The notes beneath the pieces are model-generated. The model was not told the origin of the DNA. It did no database searches and saw only the letters and a list, made by a program, of their open reading frames with translations. A program made the translations under genes and the position numbers. A stretch of 58,231 bases of DNA from JAVKLU01 sp031538895 (GTDB taxonomy: Bacteria > Pseudomonadota > Gammaproteobacteria > Burkholderiales > Burkholderiaceae), in contig JAVKLU010000029.1 in NCBI GenBank assembly GCA_031538895.1, forward strand, positions 1 to 58,231, read 5' to 3'. Of this stretch, positions 1 to 8,821 are shown piece after piece (position 1 is the stretch's first letter; every line of letters starts with the position of its first letter).

Positions 1-1
1 A

Positions 2-142
2 TTGGATGTATTAAATGCCGAGCTTGAATTGTTCTCCTCAAAATCAGCTGAGATTGCGGCGCGATACGATGTTCTTTTGGCCGGCTATCGACTGAATGCA
101 ACAATGGGGAAATTGTTACCGCGACTGGGTGTAAAGGGGTAG
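2..142 (+). CDS. TolC-like outer membrane efflux protein, C-terminal end only
   Basis: The window opens inside a plus-strand reading frame that stops at a TAG at 140-142. The 46 visible residues contain LDVLNAELELFS and a later RYDVLLAGYRLN segment. This is the typical end of the second coiled-coil hairpin of TolC/type I secretion outer membrane proteins, where a helix such as LDVLNAEQELF is followed by the last helix and a short tail. Such proteins form trimeric channels that link inner-membrane exporters to the outside. The 5' part lies outside the window, so the substrate and partner pump cannot be judged. The family call rests on this short segment alone. Confidence 0.7.
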   Translation: MDVLNAELELFSSKSAEIAARYDVLLAGYRLNATMGKLLPRLGVKG

Positions 143-154
143 TTGTTGAAGCGC

Positions 155-901
155 TTACAACTTGATAATAGGAATCACGCTGTCTTTGGATGTTGGACTA
201 TTTGAATACACAGAAAACGGCGCAAAAGCGTGACCATAAATAATTTCGACAGTGGTTTGTCGTAGTCCTCTAAGCGCTGTTTTGATTCTAGTGGGTGAGA
301 GTTGCAAGGAATCAGGAGCGCGGCCGTTCGGTAGCCCAATCAAATTGCGTATGTCAGTCACTAATGCGGAAGATGATTGATACTGCAAAGTAATCGTCTC
401 CATTTCCATCACAGGTTCACTAAAACCTTTTTTGAGTAACTCGTCACCCAAGTCATGTAAATCAACAAATCGCGGATTGGAATAATCATAACCCGCATCG
501 CGCCATACTTCGCGATATTCTTGAAAACTGTTGGGACCAAAGGCTGAAAATAAAACGACACCATTCGCTCGTAGAATGCGGCGCCATTCTGCAAATTGTT
601 GTATGTGATCAATCCAATGCAAAGATAAATTAGCGTAAATTAAATCAATGCTGGCATTGGTAACAGGCAGATTACTTTGCAAAGGAGTAAGCAAGCTGGC
701 CTGATTAAAATAATCGTGGCTTAAACAGTTGGCTTCAGGATAGCGTGATTTTAGGGAGTGTAAATTCGAATCTCGCTCTAAGCTGAGATCAAGAATTTTC
801 TGGGGGACTAGCGTCAGGGGTTCTAAATGTGAACTTAAACGAGTGCTGATCTCTTGGTATAAAAAATTACCGTATTTGATTTTATCTTCAGAAAAACGCA
901 C
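155..901 (-). CDS. bioC: BioC-like malonyl-ACP O-methyltransferase with degenerate SAM motif
   Basis: BioC methylates malonyl-ACP so that fatty acid synthesis can build the pimelate part of biotin. The methyltransferase fold is recognisable: IDLIYANLSLHW in the middle, LRANGVVLFSAFGPNS, and IYGHAFAP near the C terminus all match BioC. Motif I, normally DxGxGxG, reads ILDLSLERDSN here and has lost its glycines, and the segment after it is short. The frame is open back to an ATG at 994, but that start would overlap the upstream pbpG-like gene by 82 bp. A GTG at 899-901, just after the upstream stop, removes the overlap, though it leaves the first helix short. No clear Shine-Dalgarno decides between them. 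Activity is doubtful; it may be a diverged or non-catalytic homologue. Confidence 0.6.
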   Translation of the reverse strand: MRFSEDKIKYGNFLYQEISTRLSSHLEPLTLVPQKILDLSLERDSNLHSLKSRYPEANCLSHDYFNQASLLTPLQSNLPVTNASIDLIYANLSLHWIDHIQQFAEWRRILRANGVVLFSAFGPNSFQEYREVWRDAGYDYSNPRFVDLHDLGDELLKKGFSEPVMEMETITLQYQSSSALVTDIRNLIGLPNGRAPDSLQLSPTRIKTALRGLRQTTVEIIYGHAFAPFSVYSNSPTSKDSVIPIIKL

Positions 902-912
902 AACACTATCTT

Positions 913-2028
913 TTATAAAGTTGTTGAGCGCGCAACCTCTATAACTGGAGCGGATTTTATTTGTGCTAGGGGAGCGTAGTGCTGTTCTAACCACGAGCGA
1001 ATCGCGAGAGAGTCAATAATGCGCCCAGTTTTGCCTCGACTATCTAATAACACCGCGACAAAAGGCCTATCGTGCAAGCGAAATTGCATGACTAAGCAAC
1101 GCCCCGCTTTATTGATAAATCCTGTTTTTTGAATATCAATGCTCCATCTACCCGAGCGAACAAGGCCGTTAGAACTGTGGTAGTTGACTAGGCGACGTCC
1201 CATTTTGATTTTTTGTGATTCGCTGGTTGAGTAAGACCGAATCATAGGGTGAGCTTGCGCAGCATCAAGCAATTTGACCAAATCCCAAGGGCTTGAATGG
1301 TTATCGCTTTCCAGTCCCGTGGGTTCAACAAAACGAGTACGACTCATTTTTAAATTTTGGGCCGTGTTATTCATTTCTTTAACAAAAGCATTCAGTCCGT
1401 TTTTATAAGTCCGTCCTAAAACGTGCGCGGCAACATTGTCCGATGACATTAACGCTAACTTTAAAAACGCGCGGCGTGGCATGACAGTACCGACACGTAA
1501 TTTTTTACGCCCCGAGCCTACTAAATCCTGGCGCTCAACACGTAAATTTTGCTCCAAATCAAGGCCACTGTTCATTATGACTAAAGCGGTCATCAACTTA
1601 GTGATTGAAGCGATGGGAACCGACGCATCAGCGTTTTTGTTGTAAATGACTTGATCATTGGTTCGATCTATGAGCAGTGCATAGTTTGCACGCAGTGAAA
1701 GCTCATGAGCTGCGACGAGGTCTGTAGAGGTGGAATTAGCGAGCGACTCCTCTTCAGCCACCTCATCGTCCACTGGCGTCGTGTTTGTTTGTGTCGCAAG
1801 CTCTTCTAACAATACATTTGAAGGGCGAGTCTCAGGAGTCGGCGTAACAATTATGGGGGATGAGACTTGAGCTAAAGCGATTTGACTTTGCGAGTGATGT
1901 AATCGCGGCGAGACTTCAGCGGCATACGCAGTGAAGTTGAGTAAGGCGATAGCAGAAGCGGCGATAGCAACAGCGCCATTTATGACGCTCAGTACGAAGA
2001 ACGGAGGGCGGGAATCTTTAAACATCAT
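913..2028 (-). CDS. pbpG: D-alanyl-D-alanine endopeptidase, PBP7-type serine hydrolase
   Basis: This is a periplasmic low-molecular-weight penicillin-binding protein that would cut D-Ala-meso-DAP crosslinks. The three serine-hydrolase motifs are visible: SITK (SxxK) in ASITKLMTALVIMNSG, SDN (SxN) in SSDNVAAHVLG, and KTG in QKTGFINKAG. An N-terminal signal peptide ends at AYA/AE. The frame is open to a TTG at 2094, but the ATG pair at 2023-2028 (MMFKDSRP) directly precedes the hydrophobic signal segment and is preferred. A spacer of about 75 residues rich in Thr, Pro and Glu lies between the signal and the catalytic domain. The 3' end meets the BioC-like gene. The length, about 370 residues, is somewhat above the roughly 310 of E. 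coli PbpG. Confidence 0.85.
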   Translation of the reverse strand: MMFKDSRPPFFVLSVINGAVAIAASAIALLNFTAYAAEVSPRLHHSQSQIALAQVSSPIIVTPTPETRPSNVLLEELATQTNTTPVDDEVAEEESLANSTSTDLVAAHELSLRANYALLIDRTNDQVIYNKNADASVPIASITKLMTALVIMNSGLDLEQNLRVERQDLVGSGRKKLRVGTVMPRRAFLKLALMSSDNVAAHVLGRTYKNGLNAFVKEMNNTAQNLKMSRTRFVEPTGLESDNHSSPWDLVKLLDAAQAHPMIRSYSTSESQKIKMGRRLVNYHSSNGLVRSGRWSIDIQKTGFINKAGRCLVMQFRLHDRPFVAVLLDSRGKTGRIIDSLAIRSWLEQHYAPLAQIKSAPVIEVARSTTL

Positions 2029-2258
2029 ATTATTTTTTGAATAATCTATTTTTTTTGAGTAATTGTTACACAAATATTGATGGCATTGGGTCAAAAAATC
2101 TGAATTATCTCAATGAGATTTTAAAAACACTTAAGAAATTACATTAAGTTTTTAGCGATGTTAGCACAAAATCATCTTTATCGTGCGTCAGAATATCTTA
2201 TGGGAGCTTTAAATCAGCCTTAGTCGCTTGATTAAGGGTTTTTAAACAACACTTATGA

Positions 2259-3620
2259 TCAGTGCTGCATCGTTGATTCAATTTGCATCACAGTTTTTGG
2301 CGCATCACAAGACAATATTTTAGGTACAGTATCGGTCACTAAAATGTCATCTTCAATTCTGATACCGATATTCCAATATGCCTCTGGAATATCGTCAGCA
2401 GGGCGAACGTAAAGGCCAGGTTCAATAGTCAAGACCATATTGGGTGCCAAATATCGCGCTTGGGATTGTCCATCCACTGATTGCACGTAAGAACCCACAT
2501 CGTGAACATCCAAACCCAGCCAGTGACTGGTGCGGTGCATATAAAAACGCGTGTAATGTTTTTGTTCAATCGCTTGATCAACATTACCGTGCCGAGTTTT
2601 TTGTAATAAGCCAAAATCAAACATCCCTTGCACCAAAATCCGCAAAGCGACATCGTGTGGGTGCGTGAATTTTGCGCCGACTTTAACGGCATCAATTGCC
2701 GCTAATTGCGCCGCCAGAACACACTCATATAAGTCTTTTTGCGCTTGATTAAAACGCCCATTGGCGGGAAATGTTCGTGTGATATCGCCGGCATAACCTT
2801 GGTATTCGCAGCCAGCATCAATTAAAACCATATCGCCATCTTTGATGAGGGCATCGCCGGCGCGGTAGTGCAAGATGCAACTGTTAGCGCCGCTCCCAAC
2901 AATGGAACCATAAGCCGGCCCATCTGCGCCATGGCGACGGAATTCATGTAGTAATTCTGCTTCGAGTGCACATTCAGGCATACCAATGCGGCAGGCTTGC
3001 ATTGCGCGAATATGAGCACCCGCTGAAATGCAGGCCGCTGTTCTCATCAAATCTTGTTCTAGAGCATCTTTATGTAGCCGCATATCATCAATGAGGGCGC
3101 AAACATCAATATGTTTTAGGGGAAGTTTTGCACCGCTACGAATTTGTGAGCGAACCGTATCAAACCATTGGCTCAAAGGAAAACGCACCATGTTTGGTGT
3201 ATGCAAAGGAAAGAAAAACTGTTCGCTTTGTTTTAACCATTGCGGCATTTCTTCATTCAAGCTTTCGATGGGAAGCGCGTGGTCAAAGCCAAATGTCGTC
3301 GCCGCAGCTTCAGGGCCGAAACGATATCCGTCCCAAATTTCGCGCTCTTGATTTTTGACATTGCAGAATAAGACACTTTCAGTATGGCCTTCAAGCGCGA
3401 TCAGCAACAATGCCGCATCCGGTTCGCAAAATTGGGTGAGATAGTAAAAATAACTGTCCGCTCGAAAGGGGTAAGTATTGTCTGCATTGCGGGTTAATTC
3501 AAGCGCGCTTGGAATAAACGCAATTCCACCACCAGCAGCCCTCATCGCGGTTAGAAGTCGATCGCGTCTGGCTTTGTAAGGCAAGATCGAATGCTTGGTT
3601 GACAATGCATTTTGTTCCAT
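2259..3620 (-). CDS. pepP: Xaa-Pro aminopeptidase (M24B)
   Basis: A cytosolic metallopeptidase that removes an N-terminal residue preceding proline. The N-terminal half is an aminopeptidase-P N domain, with a YFYYLTQFCEPDAALLL segment. The C-terminal half is a pita-bread fold with the expected dinuclear metal ligands: Asp in LIDAGCEY, Asp in GDITRTFP, His in HRTSHWLGLDVHD, Glu in IEPGLYV and Glu in GIRIEDD. The length of 453 residues is close to E. coli PepP at 441. The start ATG shares one base with the bamC stop (TAATG), so the two are probably translationally coupled. About 230 bp of non-coding DNA separate it from pbpG downstream. Confidence 0.92.
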   Translation of the reverse strand: MEQNALSTKHSILPYKARRDRLLTAMRAAGGGIAFIPSALELTRNADNTYPFRADSYFYYLTQFCEPDAALLLIALEGHTESVLFCNVKNQEREIWDGYRFGPEAAATTFGFDHALPIESLNEEMPQWLKQSEQFFFPLHTPNMVRFPLSQWFDTVRSQIRSGAKLPLKHIDVCALIDDMRLHKDALEQDLMRTAACISAGAHIRAMQACRIGMPECALEAELLHEFRRHGADGPAYGSIVGSGANSCILHYRAGDALIKDGDMVLIDAGCEYQGYAGDITRTFPANGRFNQAQKDLYECVLAAQLAAIDAVKVGAKFTHPHDVALRILVQGMFDFGLLQKTRHGNVDQAIEQKHYTRFYMHRTSHWLGLDVHDVGSYVQSVDGQSQARYLAPNMVLTIEPGLYVRPADDIPEAYWNIGIRIEDDILVTDTVPKILSCDAPKTVMQIESTMQH

Positions 3621-4711
3621 TAGCGCAATTGTTCAAGCAAAATTTTGAGAATTTTTTCTTGGTAGGGCGAGTCTTCGGATTTACCAGATTCGTTCAGCAA
3701 AGTAACATGCGTTTCGTTGGTGACAAGCGTCATTTGTAAAAAGAAAATCTGATCGGCACGGAGTTCTTTGCCGTTTTTATCTTGATTTCCTTTTTTCTTT
3801 AAGGCTTCTTCAATGGCAGGATCAAAATACTGAATTTTGTAGACGCCCTTGTCACGATTACTTTCAATCATGGTAAACGACGCGCGATCGAGCGCCAAAC
3901 CCAAGCGTCGGAAAGCGATATCTAAAGAGTCGCTCAACACCAAAGTATCGACGGCTAAATTTTGTGCGTTGTCGTTGGTCACTTCAGTGCTACCGCCTTT
4001 GATAAAACGCGCACTGGATGAGGCTGTGATCGTTTTTGTGGTATTTGTGCCAGAATTTTTATTTTTCTTAAACCATTGCAACAAGCGTGATAGGTATTCG
4101 GCCTCAGTTTGCACATCATCATTGGATTGCCAAGACGCTTTGCCACTGGCATCAAATCGTTCAATCAATCCGCGTTGCGTTAAATAAATTTCAGACACGC
4201 CTGGCGCCGCGCGTTCTAAACGAACGCGAAATTTATCGCGCGTCCCAACGCTTTGCGGTGCCGTAGGTGAGTTGATTTCGGGTGTCTTGACACGACGTTC
4301 GCTCCAATCAGTTTCTAATAATCCAATATCGGGAATTTCAATCGCGATTGGTGTATTCAGTTCTAGAAAAAAACCTTTCAAACGCGGCCATACGTCTTCG
4401 GCCGATTCTTCCACCACTAACCACCGTTGATTTCCCGAGCGTTCAATGTAGACATGTTCTGCTTCTTTAGCGGCAACTGCTTTACGCACATCGTCAGAAT
4501 TGGTGATTGGTTTCTGCGTATTTTTAGCGCGTGCGTCAATGGCTTTTTGTGATGTCGCTAAATCCGGCGGCAAAAGTAATTTTTCTGCGGAATCCAATTT
4601 TGAGTAATCCACTTTGCCGTAGTTACGTGCGCTGGAACAGCTAATTAAAAGATGTGCGGTGAGTATCAAAATTCCAATGGATCGAATGTTACGTGGTATC
4701 AAAAATATCAT
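3620..4711 (-). CDS. bamC: Outer membrane assembly lipoprotein BamC
   Basis: BamC (NlpB/DapX) is a lipoprotein of the BAM complex, which inserts beta-barrel proteins into the outer membrane. The start MIFLIPRN leads into a hydrophobic segment ending in a lipobox LISC followed by SSARNYGKVDYS, an unstructured BamA/BamD-binding type N terminus. Two helix-grip-like domains follow, around residues 90-200 and 240-360. The segments WLVVEESAEDVWPRLKGF and LLETDWSERR are characteristic. The gene lies directly after dapA, as in many beta- and gammaproteobacteria, and overlaps pepP by one base. Confidence 0.88.
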   Translation of the reverse strand: MIFLIPRNIRSIGILILTAHLLISCSSARNYGKVDYSKLDSAEKLLLPPDLATSQKAIDARAKNTQKPITNSDDVRKAVAAKEAEHVYIERSGNQRWLVVEESAEDVWPRLKGFFLELNTPIAIEIPDIGLLETDWSERRVKTPEINSPTAPQSVGTRDKFRVRLERAAPGVSEIYLTQRGLIERFDASGKASWQSNDDVQTEAEYLSRLLQWFKKNKNSGTNTTKTITASSSARFIKGGSTEVTNDNAQNLAVDTLVLSDSLDIAFRRLGLALDRASFTMIESNRDKGVYKIQYFDPAIEEALKKKGNQDKNGKELRADQIFFLQMTLVTNETHVTLLNESGKSEDSPYQEKILKILLEQLR

Positions 4712-4808
4712 TGCTGGATCGTAATTAAGGTAAAACTAAAAAATATGGGATCGGTTGATTTGATGCGAGAGCTCAATATGAGTGGTTTTATATGACTTAT
4801 CTTATTGT

Positions 4809-5705
4809 TTATCTTTGAGCCAATTTTAAGGCTGTGCGAAGCCCTGCATGAAAAGGGGCGGATAAGGGAACTAAAGGTAAACGTAAATGGTGCGTGATTT
4901 TTCCCATTTCTGCTAACACCCATTTCAATGGAACGGGATTAGGTTCGACAAATAATTGTTGATGTAGAGGAAGCATAATCTCGTTGATACGTCGCGCTTG
5001 AGCTAAATCACCGGCTATTGCCGCCGCGCACATCTGGTGCATCAGTGCCGGAGTGATATTGCCCGTAACGGTGATATTGCCGCGTGCACCACAAAACATC
5101 AGCGCCATTGCACTGGCATCATCTCCCGACAAAACGATGAAATTTTTGGGTGCGCGTTCGATCAAATCAATGCCGCGCGCTAAATTTCCTGTTGCATCTT
5201 TGACCCCAATAATATTGGGCTCTTGCGCCAGTTGAATAATGCTGTCGTTGGATAGGTCGGCGACAGTACGCCCCGGGACGTTGTACAAAATAATCGGCAG
5301 ATTAGTCGATCGAGCGATTGTGCAGAAATGCTGAATCATTCCTTCTTGAGTGGGGCGGTTGTAGTAGGGTACGACTTGTAGACTGGCGTCGGCACCTACC
5401 GATTGCGCAAATTGAGTGAGCTTGATCGCTTCGATGGTTGAATTACCACCGCTGCCTGCGATGACCGGAATTCGTCCCGCTACTGTTTGAACCGCAAAGC
5501 GAATCAGCTCGCAATGTTCCTCGACAGATACTGTTGGTGATTCTCCGCTGGTGCCGACGATTACGATTCCGTCAGTGCCTTGTTCAATATGCCATTCAAT
5601 TAATTGGGCCAAAGCGGGATAATCAACTTCATCCTTAAGCGTCATTGGCGTAACAATGGCTACAATGCTACCTCTAATACGTTGTTGGATGGCGGTATTT
5701 GACAT
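4809..5705 (-). CDS. dapA: 4-hydroxy-tetrahydrodipicolinate synthase
   Basis: DapA condenses pyruvate with aspartate semialdehyde, the first step specific to lysine and meso-DAP synthesis. It is a TIM barrel of 298 residues, normal for the family. Visible motifs are GTSGESPTV near residue 52, the catalytic tyrosine in IILYNVPGRT, and the Schiff-base lysine in IIGVKDATGN. The dapA-bamC gap is 97 bp and the order is conserved in proteobacteria. Upstream, about 200 bp separate it from a divergent lipoprotein gene at 5913, so both promoters should lie there. Confidence 0.95.
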   Translation of the reverse strand: MSNTAIQQRIRGSIVAIVTPMTLKDEVDYPALAQLIEWHIEQGTDGIVIVGTSGESPTVSVEEHCELIRFAVQTVAGRIPVIAGSGGNSTIEAIKLTQFAQSVGADASLQVVPYYNRPTQEGMIQHFCTIARSTNLPIILYNVPGRTVADLSNDSIIQLAQEPNIIGVKDATGNLARGIDLIERAPKNFIVLSGDDASAMALMFCGARGNITVTGNITPALMHQMCAAAIAGDLAQARRINEIMLPLHQQLFVEPNPVPLKWVLAEMGKITHHLRLPLVPLSAPFHAGLRTALKLAQR

Positions 5706-5912
5706 AAGTGTGAATGTGACAGTGTAAGGTGATAAGTTGAGTAGCGATTTAAAATGAAGTGGTCAATACATGATTTATTCAGAGCCATTCTAGAGTTTGA
5801 ACTCTGTAAATACCAACTATGCAAAGAACATCGGTGCAATAAAATTTTAGGAATGACGTGCAATTGTAATGAATCGAGTGATTTTAGATAAATTCTTATA
5901 AAAAAACTTAGT

Positions 5913-7121
5913 ATGCACATTGTCGTCTCGGTCTTAACTCGCCTTGTTTTATTGAGTAGTTTTTTGTTCGTGGTGGGGTGCGCGTCTTCATTCAATAAGT
6001 TACAAGGTGTGCCCGGTGCAATCAAGCGTGGCGAGTCTAAAGCGCTATTGAGTTCGATCCATGAAAAAGATTATCCCAAACGTGATTGGGTCGCCGTTCG
6101 TTTAGAGCGCGCGTCTTTGATGCAAGACGTGGGTATGTACAAAGAGAGTTTTAGCGAGTTTGAAAAAGCCAAAGATTTGATGGATGAGTTTTACACCGTG
6201 CGTGTCAGTGAATCCAATTTTGCCGCTAATCCGCTCGAGCAATTGCAAGTCCGTAGTGCTCAAATTTTGGATGCATTAGCAACAGGTGAGGCCGCTAATG
6301 CTGCGGTGATGGCGCGGCAAATTGACACAGTCTTGTCTGAATATGAAGAGCGTAAAGAAGCCCCGTTCGCTTGCCCACCCTTGTCGTGGTACTTGGCCAG
6401 CATTGCATTTGCGGCGAATGCAGAAAACGGCAATGCGCAAGTCGCAGCACAAAAATCTCAAGCCTGCCTTGATCAGGAACGATATCGCAGTCAAACTAAA
6501 AAACTGGCAATACCGCGTTTGTTAAATGATCAAGGGCAGGTATGGTTAGTTTTAGGTGAAGGATTTGTTGGGCGAAAAATAGAGCGCACGGGAGCGATTC
6601 AGTCGTCTTATGGGCCGGTTAAATTTGCTTGGTCAGATTACGTGGAGACTTCGTCGCCGGTCCTGGATCGTGTTGTAATCAGCGCTAAAGAAGGATTTGA
6701 CGATCGCGCCGTGATGGTGCAAGATTTAGAACCCGAAATGCGCAAACTGTTAGAAAAAGGTGGGGCGTTGGAAAAAACCGCGTCAGTTGCCCGCACCGCA
6801 ACAGTGATTGCCGCTGCTCATGCCGCGTATCAATCAGCGGCTAGCAACGATAAAGGCGGAGCATTTTTAGGTACGATTGCTGCGATTGGGATTATTGTGG
6901 CAGCCAATCAAAATGTTCAAGCCGAAATCCGTTCTTGGCGCAGTTTGTCGCGCCGTTGGTGGTTGGCGCATTTGACGCTACCTGCGGGAACGCATCAGTT
7001 AAAAGTTGAAGCAATGGGACGTGGCGACACCGTACTGAAAAGTAAAACGATTCCGTTGACGATTAAGTCGGGGCAAATTTTGACCGTGTTTGAACGGTTT
7101 TTAGATTCATCTGAACATTGA
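5913..7121 (+). CDS. Uncharacterised lipoprotein, COG3014-like
   Basis: A predicted lipoprotein of 402 residues with a signal peptide ending in VVGCASSFNK. The next 200 residues are helical and TPR-like (SLMQDVGMYKESFSEFEKAKDL). A central stretch holds VWLVLGEGFVGRKIERTG, then an Ala-rich and Gly-rich hydrophobic segment near residues 290-335 (GGAFLGTIAAIGIIVAANQ). The C-terminal part LPAGTHQLKVEAMGRGD looks like a small beta domain. The pattern matches COG3014-type lipoproteins as I recall them, which often sit beside LPP20-like and LpoB-like genes. Both follow here, so the three probably act together at the outer membrane. The molecular function is unknown. Confidence 0.6.
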   Translation: MHIVVSVLTRLVLLSSFLFVVGCASSFNKLQGVPGAIKRGESKALLSSIHEKDYPKRDWVAVRLERASLMQDVGMYKESFSEFEKAKDLMDEFYTVRVSESNFAANPLEQLQVRSAQILDALATGEAANAAVMARQIDTVLSEYEERKEAPFACPPLSWYLASIAFAANAENGNAQVAAQKSQACLDQERYRSQTKKLAIPRLLNDQGQVWLVLGEGFVGRKIERTGAIQSSYGPVKFAWSDYVETSSPVLDRVVISAKEGFDDRAVMVQDLEPEMRKLLEKGGALEKTASVARTATVIAAAHAAYQSAASNDKGGAFLGTIAAIGIIVAANQNVQAEIRSWRSLSRRWWLAHLTLPAGTHQLKVEAMGRGDTVLKSKTIPLTIKSGQILTVFERFLDSSEH

Positions 7122-7160
7122 TTGTTTGAGATATTTTTTATATGTTATTGAGATTAAATT

Positions 7161-8222
7161 ATGCTTCTTACTCTTAAACCAAGCCGTTTGTTTATCGGTC
7201 GTTTGTTTATCGGTCGTTTGTTCATATTAAGTGCGGTGTTCATGGCCTTGTCCGCATGTGCCAGTGGCGCAAAAAATACTTCAGAGGATTGGCTATTAAA
7301 TACTCCCGCACAATATTCCAATCAAAATTATTTATTGGGTCGTGGGCAAGCACGATCCTTAGAAGCCGCTAAAGATCGTGCGCGTGCCGATATTGCCAAA
7401 CAGTTTCGAGTAGATATTTCGGCGTTAACCTCAAATCGCACAGATGTGAGTGCGAATATTTCAGCCAAAGGAACGCAAGAAGACGTGACACAAAAAACGT
7501 CTGATGCGGTCGAATCGCGCAGTGATTTGGTGTTAAACGGAATTGAAATTGTCAAAACTGAAAAAGATGAGAATGCGCCGGAGAATGCGCGTTATGCTGT
7601 TTTAGCGGTATTAAATAAAGCGGCGGCGGCAGATGCTTTAAGTAGTCAAATCGCAGCTTTGGACAGCGCGGCGCGTAATCACATCAAGGCCGAACAACAA
7701 GCTGAACCTAATCTGGCCTTGACTCGAATTCGTTCTTTATCCAGCGCACTTAATGCACAAAAAGAAAAAATTGAGTTAGGTAAATTGTTGCAAGTTTTGC
7801 GTTCAAATGCAAACGTTGCGCCGATAATTCCTTTGGCTGATTTGCAGGGACAAATTCAAAAATTAAAAAACACGGTGACCTTGCGTTTAACGCTGCCAGA
7901 CAATGCGATGGTGGGGAATGCGGCACGTACGGCCTTGGCACAATCCGGATTGACACAGAGCGCTAATGGTCGCTATCACATCATTGTTGAAACCAATATC
8001 AATGAGCTTGTGCAAAGAGAAAAACAATTTTTAGCGACAGGAAATTTGAGTGTGCGCATTGAATTTGAAGGCGAGTTAGCAAGCAGTTGTCGTTGGTTAT
8101 TGCGTCGTGTTGCCAGTAGCGAAGCGTTTGCAAAGGCCTTAATCGAACAATCAATTGGTGATGATTTAACTCAATTTTTTAATAGCGTTTTTAACGCGCA
8201 ATCTTTGAAGGAATGTTCATGA
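7161..8222 (+). CDS. LPP20-family lipoprotein
   Basis: A predicted lipoprotein with lipobox LSAC (ALSACASGAK) after an unusually repetitive n-region RLFIGRLFIGRLFI. The mature N-terminal domain (about residues 50-150) reads NYLLGRGQARSLEAAKDRARADIAKQF, the signature of the LPP20-like domain, where a polar helix packs on a beta sheet. A second related beta/alpha domain seems to follow around residues 230-340. It lies 39 bp after the COG3014-like gene and overlaps the LpoB-like gene by four bases (ATGA at 8219-8222), so the three are co-translated. By context it belongs to an outer-membrane lipoprotein system; its biochemical role is unknown. Confidence 0.65.
   Translation: MLLTLKPSRLFIGRLFIGRLFILSAVFMALSACASGAKNTSEDWLLNTPAQYSNQNYLLGRGQARSLEAAKDRARADIAKQFRVDISALTSNRTDVSANISAKGTQEDVTQKTSDAVESRSDLVLNGIEIVKTEKDENAPENARYAVLAVLNKAAAADALSSQIAALDSAARNHIKAEQQAEPNLALTRIRSLSSALNAQKEKIELGKLLQVLRSNANVAPIIPLADLQGQIQKLKNTVTLRLTLPDNAMVGNAARTALAQSGLTQSANGRYHIIVETNINELVQREKQFLATGNLSVRIEFEGELASSCRWLLRRVASSEAFAKALIEQSIGDDLTQFFNSVFNAQSLKECS
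7185..7225 (+). repeat. 15-bp tandem duplication inside a signal peptide
   Basis: Unit CGTTTGTTTATCGGT occurs twice exactly and a third time partially. It is in frame and gives RLFIG-RLFIG-RLFI in the n-region of the LPP20-like lipoprotein. The most likely origin is replication slippage. Confidence 0.9.
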
Positions 8223-8815
8223 AAAAAATAGTTTTTTCACTCGTAACGAGTGCTGTTTTTCTGGCGGGATGTGGCAGTGTTTCAGTTCAACGCAATGACG
8301 CTGGATCGCAACAAGAGTTAAGCGGCAAGTGGAATGCCACTGATTCTCGTTTGGTGTCGAAAAAAATGATTAACAGTTTGCTCAATGGCCCGTGGTTGGA
8401 TGATGCCCGTCGCGCTAAAAAAGGCAAACCGACTTTAATCGTTGGAGAATTCCGAAATTTAAGTCATGAAATTATCAGTATCGAAGCATTTACCGCCGAT
8501 ATTGAGCGCGCGTTAATCGATAGTGGTGATGTGCAATTTGTCGCCTCTACTAAAGAACGCCAGCAAATTCGTGATGAGCGTGCCGATCAAGAATTTAATG
8601 CGTCCGAAGCTACTCGTAAAGAAAGTGGGCAAGAGCTCGGCGCAGATTTTTTATTGAGCGGTACTTTGAATTCTTTTGTTGATCAAAAAAAGGGCAGCAA
8701 AAATATTCAATACCAAATTGATGTCGTGTTAATTGATGTGAAAACCAATCGTAAAGTGTGGCTTGATACGCAGCAACACGGCAAAACGGTCTCACGTTCA
8801 AGCTTTGCTTGGTAA
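8219..8815 (+). CDS. lpoB: LpoB-like penicillin-binding protein activator
   Basis: LpoB-type lipoproteins reach from the outer membrane to activate PBP1b-type peptidoglycan synthases. The lipobox is FLAGCGSVSV. The globular part contains TLIVGEFRNLSHEIISIEAF, IERALIDSGDVQFV and LGADFLLSGTLNSFVDQ, a TolB-N-like alpha/beta fold typical of LpoB/COG3417. The ATG at 8219 has an AAGGA six bases upstream and overlaps the previous stop, so it is preferred to the ATG at 8213. The linker between lipid anchor and domain is short. The C terminus (GKTVSRSSFAW) matches the family end. It is third in a lipoprotein operon. Confidence 0.75.
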   Translation: MKKIVFSLVTSAVFLAGCGSVSVQRNDAGSQQELSGKWNATDSRLVSKKMINSLLNGPWLDDARRAKKGKPTLIVGEFRNLSHEIISIEAFTADIERALIDSGDVQFVASTKERQQIRDERADQEFNASEATRKESGQELGADFLLSGTLNSFVDQKKGSKNIQYQIDVVLIDVKTNRKVWLDTQQHGKTVSRSSFAW

Positions 8816-8821
8816 GTTTTA

